A stretch of DNA of 64,000 nucleotides from Tautonia marina (lineage in GTDB: Bacteria; Planctomycetota; Planctomycetia; Isosphaerales; Isosphaeraceae), in NCBI RefSeq assembly GCF_009177065.1, contig NZ_WEZF01000004.1, positions 186,001-250,000 of the forward strand, read 5' to 3'. A program made the position numbers and the translations under genes. Numbering within the stretch: the first letter of the stretch is position 1; the number at the start of each line of letters is the position of its first letter. Below the pieces are notes generated by a model that was not told the origin of the DNA, did no database searches, and saw nothing but the letters and a program-made list of their open reading frames with translations. Of this stretch, positions 17,634 through 25,771 are shown in pieces.

Positions 17634-18401
17634 ATGAGCGACCTGATGGTCATCGCGCTCGGCGCACTGATCGCAGTTGGTTCGACAAACTCCGCCGCGC
17701 AAGACCAGCCGGCGCAGCAACCGGCCGCCCAACCCGCCCCTGCCAATGCAGACCTCTCGGATCTGAACTCCAAGGCGAGCTACGGCTTCGGTCTGAATAT
17801 CGGACGGACATTGAAGATGCAGTCCGAGCAATTCCAGCTCAACGCCAGGCTGGTGGCTCGAGGCATCGCCGATGGCTTGAACGATGCTCAACCCCTGCTG
17901 ACCGACGAGCAACTGGCTCAGGTCATGGAAGAATTCGAACAGCAGTTACTCGCCCGGCAGGCAGAAGCTGAAAAGGCGATGCTCGAACAGAACAAGGAAA
18001 AGGCGGCGGAAAACAAGACCGCCGGCGACGCTTATCGAGCGGAATTCGCCAAGAAGGAAGGGGTCAAGTCAACCAATTCCGGGTTGCTCGTCGAGGAACT
18101 CAAGGCGGGAGAGGGTGCTTCCCCGACGCTCTCCGACACGGTCACGATTCATTACAAGGGAAGTCTCCTCGACGGGTCTGTGTTTGACTCGACGGAGGGG
18201 AAAGGGCCGATGACGTTCCCGGTCGCGGAGTTCATCGAGGGTTGGAAGCAAGCCCTTCAATTGATGAGCGTGGGTGACAAGTGGCGCGTCGTCATCCCTC
18301 CCGAGTTGGCCTACGGTGAATTCGGGACTCCTGGAGGCCCGATTCCTCCCAACTCAACCCTAATCTTCGAGATTGAGCTGCTGGGTATTTCGGGTGAATA
18401 A
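17634..18401 (+). CDS. FKBP-type peptidyl-prolyl cis-trans isomerase, exported
   Basis: This enzyme catalyses proline isomerisation to assist folding of exported proteins. The 255-residue protein has a short signal sequence (1-22, ending SAAQ) and a Pro/Ala/Gln linker. An FKBP_N helical dimerisation domain covers about 40-130 (YGFGLNIGRTLK, then an Ala/Glu/Lys-rich helix). The FKBP_C catalytic domain follows at about 150-253, with VTIHYKGSLLDGSVFDST, WKQALQLMSVGDKWRVVIPPE and LAYGEFG; the active-site aromatic pattern is retained. This is the Mip/FkpA/FklB architecture. AAGGAGG at 17623-17629 is a near-perfect ribosome site 4 bases before the ATG. Confidence 0.94.
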   Translation: MSDLMVIALGALIAVGSTNSAAQDQPAQQPAAQPAPANADLSDLNSKASYGFGLNIGRTLKMQSEQFQLNARLVARGIADGLNDAQPLLTDEQLAQVMEEFEQQLLARQAEAEKAMLEQNKEKAAENKTAGDAYRAEFAKKEGVKSTNSGLLVEELKAGEGASPTLSDTVTIHYKGSLLDGSVFDSTEGKGPMTFPVAEFIEGWKQALQLMSVGDKWRVVIPPELAYGEFGTPGGPIPPNSTLIFEIELLGISGE

Positions 18402-18508
18402 CCGCGTTTGAACAGCCAGTGAAGATCGCCGGGTTCACCGTTTATCGACTGAGTAACGATCCAGCAGCGATCACGTTGTTCTGGATTTTCCCCCCAGGTT
18501 GATCAGGT

Positions 18509-18532
18509 AATCCCGGGTCATCGCCCGGGGTT
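18509..18532 (+). terminator. GC-rich hairpin after the FKBP gene, possible terminator
   Basis: AATCCCGGG (18509-18517) can pair with CCCGGGGTT (18524-18532) over 9 bp with one wobble and a 6-base loop. The tail (GCTCTTTCC) is only weakly T-rich. It could end the FKBP transcript or structure the leader of the RRM gene, which begins 57 bases later. Confidence 0.45.
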
Positions 18533-18589
18533 GCTCTTTCCGAAGTCCGTTTCTCTCGAAACCTTGCTGCGAAAGGAAATCCTTCGAAA

Positions 18590-18883
18590 ATGAGGATCTA
18601 CGTCGGAAATTTGAATTATTCGGTGACTTCCGAAGAACTGCGTACCATGTTCGAACCGTTCGGCACCGTCGAGTGGGCTGAGGTCCAGACGAAGATGCGT
18701 ACCGGCCGCTCCCGTGGCTTCGGTCTGGTCGATATGCCCGATGATGACCAGGCCCGATCGGCCATCGCTGCCCTGGATGGAAAGGAAATTGACGGTCGGG
18801 CCCTCTCGGTTAACGAATCTCGGCCTCGGCGCTCCGTGCGTGATCTCTATGCCGGAGGCTGGTCTGCTTCCGCCCGCCGCTGA
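18590..18883 (+). CDS. RRM-type RNA-binding protein
   Basis: A single RNA-recognition motif fills this 97-residue protein. RNP2 is IYVGNL at residues 3-8 and RNP1 is RSRGFGLVDM near residue 41, followed by AIAALDGKEIDGRALSVNESRPR and a short basic tail. Bacterial single-RRM proteins of this size, best known in cyanobacteria, are RNA chaperone-like and often cold-regulated. AAAGGA lies upstream of the ATG, and the leader of about 190 bases contains a GC-rich hairpin, which would suit post-transcriptional control. It stands alone, followed by a second hairpin. Confidence 0.93.
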   Translation: MRIYVGNLNYSVTSEELRTMFEPFGTVEWAEVQTKMRTGRSRGFGLVDMPDDDQARSAIAALDGKEIDGRALSVNESRPRRSVRDLYAGGWSASARR

Positions 18884-18905
18884 GTCGCCTGAACCGTCCC
18901 TCCAC

Positions 18906-18928
18906 GGTCCGGCTCAATCTGCCGGACC
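18906..18928 (+). terminator. GC-rich hairpin after the RRM gene
   Basis: GGTCCGGC (18906-18913) pairs exactly with GCCGGACC (18921-18928) around a 7-base loop, 23 bases after the RRM stop. No T-run follows, so it may be a weak terminator or a 3' stabiliser. Confidence 0.45.
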
Positions 18929-19055
18929 GCTGGTGGGACCGCGAACGGTGAATTGCCTTGGTACGCTCCAGGTCGTATGCTTGAAATCATCGCACCGGAT
19001 GGGTCCGGTTTGATCACTACCTATTGGCCGACTTGATACCTGCCCCTTGCGCGTC

Positions 19056-19871
19056 ATGAACGCATCGAATGAAGGCCGTACTCTGGCCGTCTTTATCGAC
19101 CTGGAAAACCTCGCGTTGGGGTTTGAGAACCAGAAGAAGCCTCGATTCGACATCCACAAGGTGCTCGAACGGCTGGTCGAAAAGGGCAAGATAATTGTCA
19201 AAAAGGCCTATTGCGACTGGAGTCGCTACCAGGCGTATACGGCACCGTTTCACGAAGCTGCCATCGAGTTAATTGAGATTCCCCGTCGGAGCCAGACCGG
19301 GAAAAACTCGGCCGATATTCGCCTCGTTGTCGACGCGATGGATTTGGCCTGGAGCAAATCTCACATTGACACGTTTGTGATTGTCTCGGGAGATTCGGAC
19401 TTCTCTCCTTTGGTTTCGAAACTCAAGGAAAATGACAAGCATGTCATCGGGCTCGGAATGAAGGGCTCGACCTCGGAATTGCTCCGGGATAACTGCGACG
19501 AGTTCATCTACTACGAAGATCTCGAACGGATCGAGAAGGACGAACGGGAGGCAGTCGAACAACTGGACTCGTCCATTCCCGAGAAGAAACGGGAAGTCTT
19601 CGCCCTCCTGATCGAAGCCTGCAATGCTCTGACCCGGGAGAACACTGAGGTTCTTTACGCCTCATTGATCAAGGAAACCATGCGTCGGAAAAAGCCTTCG
19701 TTTGACGAGGGATATTACGGCTATCGATCGTTCACGCACCTGCTGGAAGACGCCGACAACGCCGCAATTGTCGATATCGAGCGAAGTCCCAAAAGCGGTA
19801 CTTACGTGGTGACTCGATACGGCGACCGCAAAGCGATTCTGAATGGGCGTGCGCGTCCTTCGAAACGGTAA
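19056..19871 (+). CDS. NYN-domain (PIN-like) protein with OST-HTH/LOTUS domain
   Basis: The 271-residue protein combines two RNA-linked domains. The NYN/LabA (PIN-like nuclease) domain covers about 8-150 with the acidic set Asp15 (FIDLENL), Asp87 and Asp93 (SADIRLVVDAMDL), Asp113 and Asp115 (VSGDSDFSPLV). The C-terminal 180-255 region (LLIEACNALTRENTEVLYASL, YGYRSFTHLLEDA, GTYVV) fits the OST-HTH/LOTUS fold, which binds RNA or RNA-protein complexes. Ribonuclease activity on a structured or modified RNA is plausible, because all metal-binding acids are present. I start at ATG 19056 rather than the TTG 9 bases earlier. Its neighbour upstream is an RRM protein. Confidence 0.88.
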   Translation: MNASNEGRTLAVFIDLENLALGFENQKKPRFDIHKVLERLVEKGKIIVKKAYCDWSRYQAYTAPFHEAAIELIEIPRRSQTGKNSADIRLVVDAMDLAWSKSHIDTFVIVSGDSDFSPLVSKLKENDKHVIGLGMKGSTSELLRDNCDEFIYYEDLERIEKDEREAVEQLDSSIPEKKREVFALLIEACNALTRENTEVLYASLIKETMRRKKPSFDEGYYGYRSFTHLLEDADNAAIVDIERSPKSGTYVVTRYGDRKAILNGRARPSKR

Positions 19872-20165
19872 TCCGTCTGGCGTTCGACTCCTCGGAGTCA
19901 CGGAGATCGAAGGTCGAAGGCACGACGATTGCTTGGTTGACTGATGGTCTGTGAAATCGTTTCCGCGTTCCGGGTGGGCATCCTCGATCATCGACCGTCC
20001 AGTGAAGAATGAGATCGGTGAGAACGAAACCTCGATGGAATCGTTCTCGCGAACTCAACTGACAGAGTGTTCTCGCGGCTTCCGTGCCGAACCCCTTGCA
20101 ACTCACCAACTCCGGGGCCGATCTGATGTCGCCCTGGGAACCCCGGGTTCTTCCTCTGAAAATCC

Positions 20166-20894
20166 ATGATCATCTCGCCCGAACGTTCGTTGCGAATCCT
20201 GGTCATTCCACGAGCGGGCCGTCGACCGATCTTTTATTTTGAACCTTCGATCGAAGACTCGACCTCGCACAACTCGGGAATGAACGGGCGATCAAGCGAA
20301 CCGACCGGATTTGGGGCCTGGGCCGGTCGATCGGTCGAGCGTGTTCGACACCTGGAACATCATGTCCCGGCGTGGCTTCAATCACCAATCGCCTGGCTCA
20401 AATCGAAGCTCCCGGCGGATGAGCGACTCCTGATGTCACTCAGGCATGCCGACGGGATTGTCTTTGTTCACCCCACCAAGCTTTCGTTCAAGGACCTGCA
20501 AACCTCCTGGACCGGCTATCTGGAAAGCCGGTTTCAGCGGCGGATGATCTGGTTCGTCCTGTATCTTCTGATCCTCGTTCCTTCGATCATGCTGGCCATG
20601 ATTCCCGGCCCGAATGTCATCGGTTACTGGGTGAGCTACCGACTCGTGGCTCACGGTATTGTGTTATATAGCCTCATCCGGGCTTCCAAGAATCGAATCC
20701 CCCTGGCCTCAGAAGAGTCCGAGATTCTGGATGGACCGATTTTCACCGATCGCGAGGAAGCCGAACGGGTTCAGTCGAAGTTCCATCTCTTCGGACTGAA
20801 GAAGACGATTCGCCGAGCCCGAGTCTGGCAACGGCTTCGTCGACGTCGCAAGCCTCGTCAGACTGCATCAATTCCGAGTGAGGAGTTCAGGTGA
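20166..20894 (+). CDS. Membrane protein resembling mitochondrial K+/H+-exchange-related family
   Basis: The 242-residue protein has a basic, disordered N terminus and a conserved block from about residue 80 (ERLLMSLRHADGIVFVHPTKLS). A hydrophobic hairpin follows (MIWFVLYLLILVPSIMLAMI, then VIGYWVSYRLVAHGIVLYSL), then a basic tail. The HPxxLS plus helical-hairpin pattern recalls the eukaryotic mitochondrial K+-H+ exchange-related family (Mit_KHE1/YlmG-like), a match made from memory and not certain. The stop overlaps the GTG start of the next gene by four bases (GTGA), so the two are translationally coupled. The 294 bases before it hold no gene. Confidence 0.7.
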   Translation: MIISPERSLRILVIPRAGRRPIFYFEPSIEDSTSHNSGMNGRSSEPTGFGAWAGRSVERVRHLEHHVPAWLQSPIAWLKSKLPADERLLMSLRHADGIVFVHPTKLSFKDLQTSWTGYLESRFQRRMIWFVLYLLILVPSIMLAMIPGPNVIGYWVSYRLVAHGIVLYSLIRASKNRIPLASEESEILDGPIFTDREEAERVQSKFHLFGLKKTIRRARVWQRLRRRRKPRQTASIPSEEFR

Positions 20895-21469
20895 GCCGAC
20901 CCTCTGTCACTGCAAGCCTGCTCCTGCCCAACGTGCTGACCTTTTTCCGCTTTGGTCTCGCGGTTGTGTTCCCACTGGTTTCCCCGTCCTGGCGCCCTTT
21001 GATCCTGATTCTCGCCGCCTTGAGCGACGCGTTCGATGGGATGTTTAGCCGACTGTTCCACACGGCCAGCACCTTCGGACAAATTCTCGACCCGATTGCT
21101 GACAAGGTGTTCGTGGGAGTCGTCTTGATCACGCTCCTTGTGGAGCAAACAGTGTCTCTTCCTGCCTTGCTCCTTGTCGCGGCGCGTGACCTGGCCGTGG
21201 CATTCGGAGTAGTCGTGGCGGTCATCCGGATCGGCTCGGACGCGATCCGTCGAATGCCTCCTCACGTTCTGGGGAAAGCGACCACGGCGTTTCAGTTCGC
21301 GTTTCTGCTGTGGGTGGTGTACGATCAATCGGTTCCGTTTCCCCTGCTGCTGATCACGGGAGTGATCAGCATTGCCGCGGGAATCGACTATCTCAGGAAC
21401 CCCCACTGGAAAAGGCCCGAGAGCGCGGCGCACCGCGCCGCTCCTGACGATGAGACTGCTGACCTATAA
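20891..21469 (+). CDS. CDP-alcohol phosphatidyltransferase family protein
   Basis: This is an integral membrane enzyme of 192 residues that should transfer a phosphatidyl group from CDP-diacylglycerol to an alcohol, as PgsA does with glycerol-3-phosphate. The CDP-alcohol motif is present as DAFDGMFSR...GQILDPIADK, with all four aspartates (the usual Ala before Arg is Ser). Five or six hydrophobic helices are seen. The GTG start at 20891 overlaps the upstream stop. Phosphatidylglycerophosphate synthase is the likeliest role, but inositol- or serine-type use is not excluded. Its last 20 bases overlap the next gene. Confidence 0.88.
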   Translation: MSRPSVTASLLLPNVLTFFRFGLAVVFPLVSPSWRPLILILAALSDAFDGMFSRLFHTASTFGQILDPIADKVFVGVVLITLLVEQTVSLPALLLVAARDLAVAFGVVVAVIRIGSDAIRRMPPHVLGKATTAFQFAFLLWVVYDQSVPFPLLLITGVISIAAGIDYLRNPHWKRPESAAHRAAPDDETADL

Positions 21470-22235
21470 CATCCACAAGGGGATCGGGGGGCGTGACCGC
21501 CGCTACGACCTTGACCGGATCGTTGCGGTGATCGCCCAGGAACAACCCGACCTGATTTGCTTGCAAGAGGTCGCAGAAGGCATCCCCAGAGCCGGTGGGG
21601 AAGATCAGAAGGCCTTACTCGCGGCTTCGTTCCAAGGATACAGATCGATCTACCAGACGAACCACCGATTCCGGATCGGTTCGTACGGCAATCTCGTGCT
21701 CTCCCGATGGCCCATCCGTCGTGCGCACGATGTGTGTTTACGCTACTTGAATCGCAAGAAACGTGGGGCACAGTTGGCCGTGGTGGACTCGCCTCACGGT
21801 CCGCTTCATCTGGTGAACTGGCATCTTGGTCTGCACGAGAGTACAAGGCAGTGGCAGGCAAGCTATCTTCTTGAGCACCATTGCTTTCGGGAGTCAGCCC
21901 ACTTACCAACCATGATCGTGGGAGACTTTAACGACTGGCGGAACACCCTCGCCAACGGCCCTTTCGCCCGACACGGCATGCGGCAAATTACTGAACCGCT
22001 TCATCGATTCCGCTCGTTTCCGGCGTATCTGGCGATGAGCGCACTCGACAAGGTGTTTTGCTGCTCACAGGTGGACGTAACTCATGCCGAGGTCGTCCGT
22101 TCTCCGCTTGCGAGGAGAGCGTCGGACCATCTTCCATTGGTCATGGATTTCCGGGTCCGGCATCGAACCGATGCAGGAATGGGGACCTTTCGGTTGCATT
22201 CGCAGAATCTCCACTCCGATTCGAAGCCAGCCTGA
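21450..22235 (+). CDS. Endonuclease/exonuclease/phosphatase family protein
   Basis: The 261-residue protein has the EEP fold. Asn7 is in LLTYNIHKGIGG, the metal-binding Glu near residue 40 is in ICLQEV, the active-site His is in LVNWHLGL, GDFND is near residue 155, and SDHLPLV lies near the end. These proteins cleave phosphodiesters in nucleic acid or lipid head groups. Placement directly after a phosphatidyltransferase with a 20-base overlap hints at lipid phosphodiester substrates, which is inference. I start at ATG 21450, where the fold begins; the longer frame to 21372 lies inside the previous gene. Confidence 0.9.
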   Translation: MRLLTYNIHKGIGGRDRRYDLDRIVAVIAQEQPDLICLQEVAEGIPRAGGEDQKALLAASFQGYRSIYQTNHRFRIGSYGNLVLSRWPIRRAHDVCLRYLNRKKRGAQLAVVDSPHGPLHLVNWHLGLHESTRQWQASYLLEHHCFRESAHLPTMIVGDFNDWRNTLANGPFARHGMRQITEPLHRFRSFPAYLAMSALDKVFCCSQVDVTHAEVVRSPLARRASDHLPLVMDFRVRHRTDAGMGTFRLHSQNLHSDSKPA

Positions 22236-22250
22236 TCGAATTGATTTCGG

Positions 22251-23324
22251 TCAGGCGACATCGCGATATCCCTCTTTGAGCGTTCGCGCCACCAGGTGCC
22301 AGACGCGATCGGGGGAAAGTTCGGTCATGCATTCCAGTCGATCGCATCGTCTCACACAACTCGCTGCACACCAGACCCCCGAGCGAACGACCTGAGCCCC
22401 GGGCCCGTAAGGCCCCGTCTTGGCCGGATCGGTACAGGTGAAGATTGCGATCACCCGGGCCCCGGAGGCAACCGCCAGATGGAGTGGCCCGGTATCGTTC
22501 GATAGGACTAGGTCCGCACTTGCCATTACTGCGGCCAGTTCCATGAGTGAGGTGTGCCCGGTGAGATCGCGGATGGGCAGGCCGATCGGGTCAAGTTCCC
22601 TTCGAATTGCCGCGGCGAGTGGTCGGTCTTCGGCGGCACCGACGACCACCACACCCGCTCCGAACCGCGCCACGGCTCTCCGAGCGACCTCAGCGAAGTG
22701 CGCGGGGGGCCATCGCTTGGTGATCCAACGAGCACCCGGGTTGAGCACCAACAATGGACGTGGCAAACCGGCCAGCCTCGTCTCCGCCCACTGGCGATCG
22801 CCGTCTCTGATTGCCAGCTCGAAGCGCGGCGAAGAGCGGTCAGCCCCAAACGCAATCGCGAGATCGAGGAGCCGATCAACCGCATGGGTGGCGTGGGAAG
22901 ACACCTGGTGCGTGTAAAAGACCGAGGCACCTTCGCGAGCATCCGCTCGCCCAACTCGGATGGGAGCGGCGGTCGCAAATGTCATCAGACCAGACCGAAA
23001 GAGCCCTTGAAGATCAATCGCCAGATCGAAGCCTCGACGGCGGAGATCGACGAAAAACCGCGAGGTGAGCGCCAGCCCCCGAGGGCCAAGCCCGGCACGA
23101 TTCCGATCGAACGGGATCACCTCATCGAGCGCCGGATGCCCCTCAACAAGTCCTAACAGTCCTCGGTTGATGACCCATGAGAATCGGGCTGATGGCCATC
23201 GATCTCGGAGTGTTGCCAGTACCGGAAGCGCATGGATGACATCACCCAGGGCACTCGGTTTGATCAGACAAACGCGACGAGGAGACAGGGTTCTCAGTTC
23301 GTCAGTGAACGGGGTGGCTGACAT
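22251..23324 (-). CDS. Glycosyltransferase family 9 (heptosyltransferase-like)
   Basis: The 357-residue GT-B enzyme resembles ADP-heptose:LPS heptosyltransferases (WaaC/WaaF/RfaQ). The N-terminal nucleotide-domain start is VCLIKPSALGDVIHALPVL. The C-terminal domain has LLVLNPGARWITKRWPP and the family signature LVLSNDTGPLHLAVASGA. Such enzymes build the inner core of lipopolysaccharide. A planctomycete with LPS-type glycolipid is consistent with the lptB-like gene nearby. The C-terminal CAASCVRRCDRLEC cluster is common in the family. It is convergent with the upstream gene, only 15 bases apart. Confidence 0.9.
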   Translation of the reverse strand: MSATPFTDELRTLSPRRVCLIKPSALGDVIHALPVLATLRDRWPSARFSWVINRGLLGLVEGHPALDEVIPFDRNRAGLGPRGLALTSRFFVDLRRRGFDLAIDLQGLFRSGLMTFATAAPIRVGRADAREGASVFYTHQVSSHATHAVDRLLDLAIAFGADRSSPRFELAIRDGDRQWAETRLAGLPRPLLVLNPGARWITKRWPPAHFAEVARRAVARFGAGVVVVGAAEDRPLAAAIRRELDPIGLPIRDLTGHTSLMELAAVMASADLVLSNDTGPLHLAVASGARVIAIFTCTDPAKTGPYGPGAQVVRSGVWCAASCVRRCDRLECMTELSPDRVWHLVARTLKEGYRDVA

Positions 23325-23422
23325 GATCCGACTCTCCCTCCCCCTGGACCTTCGGGGCCGCTATGCTAGCGAGGTGAGCGATCCTCGCCTATGCGAATCG
23401 AAGCCGCCCGGAGACTCGTTCC

Positions 23423-24373
23423 ATGATTCCAACACTCACCCTCGCGGTTGCGCTCAGTGCCTTCCAGCATGGCGAGGTGAGGGTCATGCCAGGTCCCGAG
23501 GAAGCGTCGGTTCCTGAACGTTTCCGCTTGGTGGAATCGACCTTTGGATTCGTCCTGCAACCTCTTCGGACGACACCACGATATTCGGTGTCAAAGTTGA
23601 CCTTCCCCTCGCCAATCACAAGCCCTGACCCCCAGAACAACACCGTTCACGCCGAGTACTTCCAGCCGGCTCAACCGGGAAAACGACCTGCGGTCATCGT
23701 CTTGCACATTCTGGGAGCGGACTTTGCACTCTCGCGTTATCTCGCCGCGAGGCTCGCCGACGAAGGCGTAGCGGCCCTGTTCGTGAAGCTTCCGTACTAC
23801 GGGGAACGCCGTCCGGCGAACCTAGATGCCCGCTTTCTTTCATCGGACATCGAGCGGTCGGTAATTGCGATGCGTCAAGGAGTTTGCGACGTGCGGAGAG
23901 CGGCCCAGTGGCTTGCCTCTCGATCCGAGGTCGATGGATCACGGATCGGGGTGACGGGCATCAGTCTGGGGGGAATCGTGTCCTCGCTTGCGGCCGGAGT
24001 CGATCCTCAGATTGGTCGAGCCGCCATTCTTCTGGGAGGAGGGGGATTGGCCGAAATCCTCTGGGACATGCCCGAGGCCGAGGCTCGAGATTCCCGGAAG
24101 GCCTGGATCGCCTCCGGTCGAACCAGGAAAGAGCTGGCTGAGTTGACGCGCCCCTTCGATCCGCTGACCTATGCGAGGGGACTTCAGGGGAAGCGAGTGC
24201 TGATGATCGCCGGCCGATCGGATGAGATCATTCCCCCCTCGGCAACAACCAAGCTTTGGGAAGCGGCGGGCCGGCCTCCCATCCAGTGGCTCGATTGCGG
24301 GCATTATTCGGCCGCGGGTTATCTGCTTCCCGTGTTCCGGACGGTGATTGCGTTCTTCAACGATGAATTCTGA
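23423..24373 (+). CDS. Secreted alpha/beta hydrolase
   Basis: The 316-residue protein has a weak signal sequence at 1-14 and an alpha/beta-hydrolase domain of the dienelactone-hydrolase/acyl-peptidase type. The oxyanion strand is AVIVLHILGADFALSRYLA, the nucleophile Ser is in GVTGISLGGIVSS, the acid Asp is in IAGRSDEIIPP, and the His is in WLDCGHYSAAG. The full triad is present, so it is probably an active esterase. GGAG lies 8 bases before the ATG. A 98-base divergent gap separates it from the GT9 gene. The substrate is unknown. Confidence 0.85.
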   Translation: MIPTLTLAVALSAFQHGEVRVMPGPEEASVPERFRLVESTFGFVLQPLRTTPRYSVSKLTFPSPITSPDPQNNTVHAEYFQPAQPGKRPAVIVLHILGADFALSRYLAARLADEGVAALFVKLPYYGERRPANLDARFLSSDIERSVIAMRQGVCDVRRAAQWLASRSEVDGSRIGVTGISLGGIVSSLAAGVDPQIGRAAILLGGGGLAEILWDMPEAEARDSRKAWIASGRTRKELAELTRPFDPLTYARGLQGKRVLMIAGRSDEIIPPSATTKLWEAAGRPPIQWLDCGHYSAAGYLLPVFRTVIAFFNDEF

Positions 24374-24471
24374 ATCGGATCACCGCCGAGCCGAGATTCC
24401 ATTGATTCGATTGCAATTGGCGTGTATCGTTCGGCCGATCATCCGATCGATACCGGCTGCGGGGGACGGGC

Positions 24472-24888
24472 ATGGCTGCCAGGGTGACGAGTGTTTTTCT
24501 TTATGTGAATGACATGATCCGGTCCCGGGACTTTTACCACGAGGTGGTGGGAGCGACGGTCGTCCAGGAGTTGGCCGAATACGACGGGGGACCTATCGCC
24601 CTGGTCGTACTTCGTCTGCACGACTTCACGATCATGCTCCATCCCCAGGACGCCCACGATCAGGAGTTTCGTGATCAGCGCGTCGGGCTGGGCATTCATC
24701 TCCAGCTCAGGGTCGATGAGGTTGACGCCTTCTACCAGCATTGCATCGAGCAGGGTGCCATGCTGAGTCTCTCTGGAGAACCAGTGGATCAGGCCTGGGG
24801 TTGGCGAGAATTCGCCCTTCGAGATCCGGACGGATATGTTTGGTCCATCTATCAGGATCTGTCGGGAGGCCAGTGGACCACTGCCTGA
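24472..24888 (+). CDS. VOC (glyoxalase/bleomycin-resistance) family protein
   Basis: The 138-residue protein has two babababb modules of the vicinal-oxygen-chelate fold. The first starts TSVFLYVNDMIRSRDFY and the second starts GLGIHLQLRVDEVDAFY, with the usual ending FALRDPDGYVWSIYQD. A metal-binding His and Glu pair is not clearly conserved, so enzyme activity cannot be assigned; binding or ring-cleavage roles exist in the family. A run of G (GGGGGA) precedes the ATG. Confidence 0.85.
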   Translation: MAARVTSVFLYVNDMIRSRDFYHEVVGATVVQELAEYDGGPIALVVLRLHDFTIMLHPQDAHDQEFRDQRVGLGIHLQLRVDEVDAFYQHCIEQGAMLSLSGEPVDQAWGWREFALRDPDGYVWSIYQDLSGGQWTTA

Positions 24889-24938
24889 GCTGGCCCCATC
24901 ACCGGCATCGTTGCCACGGTCGGACGAGATACCGATCG

Positions 24939-25637
24939 TTACGAGAGGTTCAGCGCAAGGAGCGCGGCACTCGCTGCCAGACCGGCGGTTTCGATTCTCA
25001 AGATGTTCGGTCCCAGGTTAATGGTCTTCCAGCCGAGCTCTTGCCCTTGCTCAACCTCTTCATCAGAGAACCCACCTTCGGGCCCAATGGCAAGGATGAC
25101 CGTGGCGATCGTTCCACAACGGCCAATGGCTTCGCCTCCGGGATGAGCAATCAATCGAACGCCCTCGGTGTACGTCGCGAGGAGGTCTGGCCAGGAGAGC
25201 ATTGGCTCGATGTGTAACAGACGGTCCCGACCGCTCTGCTTACAGGCTTCGATCACAAGGCGACGGAGTCGATCGAGCTTTGTCGTCCGAGGATCGACGA
25301 CGGATCGCTGGGTTCGCAGCGGGATCACTCGGTGAACCCCGAGCTCGGTTGCCTTTTCGATGAGCCAGTCAAACCGATCCCCTTTGGGAACCGCCGTGGC
25401 GAGCGCGATTTGGGCAGATGGTTCGGGTCGAGGAGCGATCCGGCACTGGATCAGGATCTCAACCCGATGCCGATCCGACCGATCCACGCGACCACGAACC
25501 ACGTCACCGAGGCCATTAAACAGTTCGACCCCTTCTCCTGGAGCAACCCGCCGAACGCGAGTCAGGTGGTGAGCCTCCGGGCCAGTCACCTCGACGCGAT
25601 CGTCGTCGAAGGGCTCGGGATGATAAACGCGTTCCAT
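24939..25637 (-). CDS. rsmE: 16S rRNA (uracil-1498-N3)-methyltransferase
   Basis: This SAM-dependent SPOUT enzyme methylates U1498 of 16S rRNA in the assembled 30S subunit. The N-terminal PUA-like domain begins MERVYHPEPF and contains TGPEAHHLTRVRR. The knot domain has ATAVPKGDRFDWLIEKATELGV (read as two blocks), IEACKQSGR, ILAIGPEGGFSDEE and the closing NLGPNILRIETAGLAA, all family hallmarks. Length is 232 residues against about 240. I start at ATG 25637; ATG 25682 would add MIDCLARILPADRSP and is possible. It is divergent from the ATPase gene. Confidence 0.93.
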   Translation of the reverse strand: MERVYHPEPFDDDRVEVTGPEAHHLTRVRRVAPGEGVELFNGLGDVVRGRVDRSDRHRVEILIQCRIAPRPEPSAQIALATAVPKGDRFDWLIEKATELGVHRVIPLRTQRSVVDPRTTKLDRLRRLVIEACKQSGRDRLLHIEPMLSWPDLLATYTEGVRLIAHPGGEAIGRCGTIATVILAIGPEGGFSDEEVEQGQELGWKTINLGPNILRIETAGLAASAALLALNLS

Positions 25638-25771
25638 CGGAGATCGATCCGCCGGAAGAATTCGTGCAAGACAATCGATCATCCTAACCGATTCCAAAGG
25701 ACTGATCGAGGTGCTTGACACCGTCGCTTGAGGTGTCTGTCCCGGTTCGCAGAGAGAAGGAACGTGTTCCC

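Noticed and set aside
20137-20150. Palindrome GAACCCCGGGTTC before the K+/H+-exchange-like gene
   Set aside because: Short and lacking a T-run or a loop of useful size; probably chance in GC-rich DNA.
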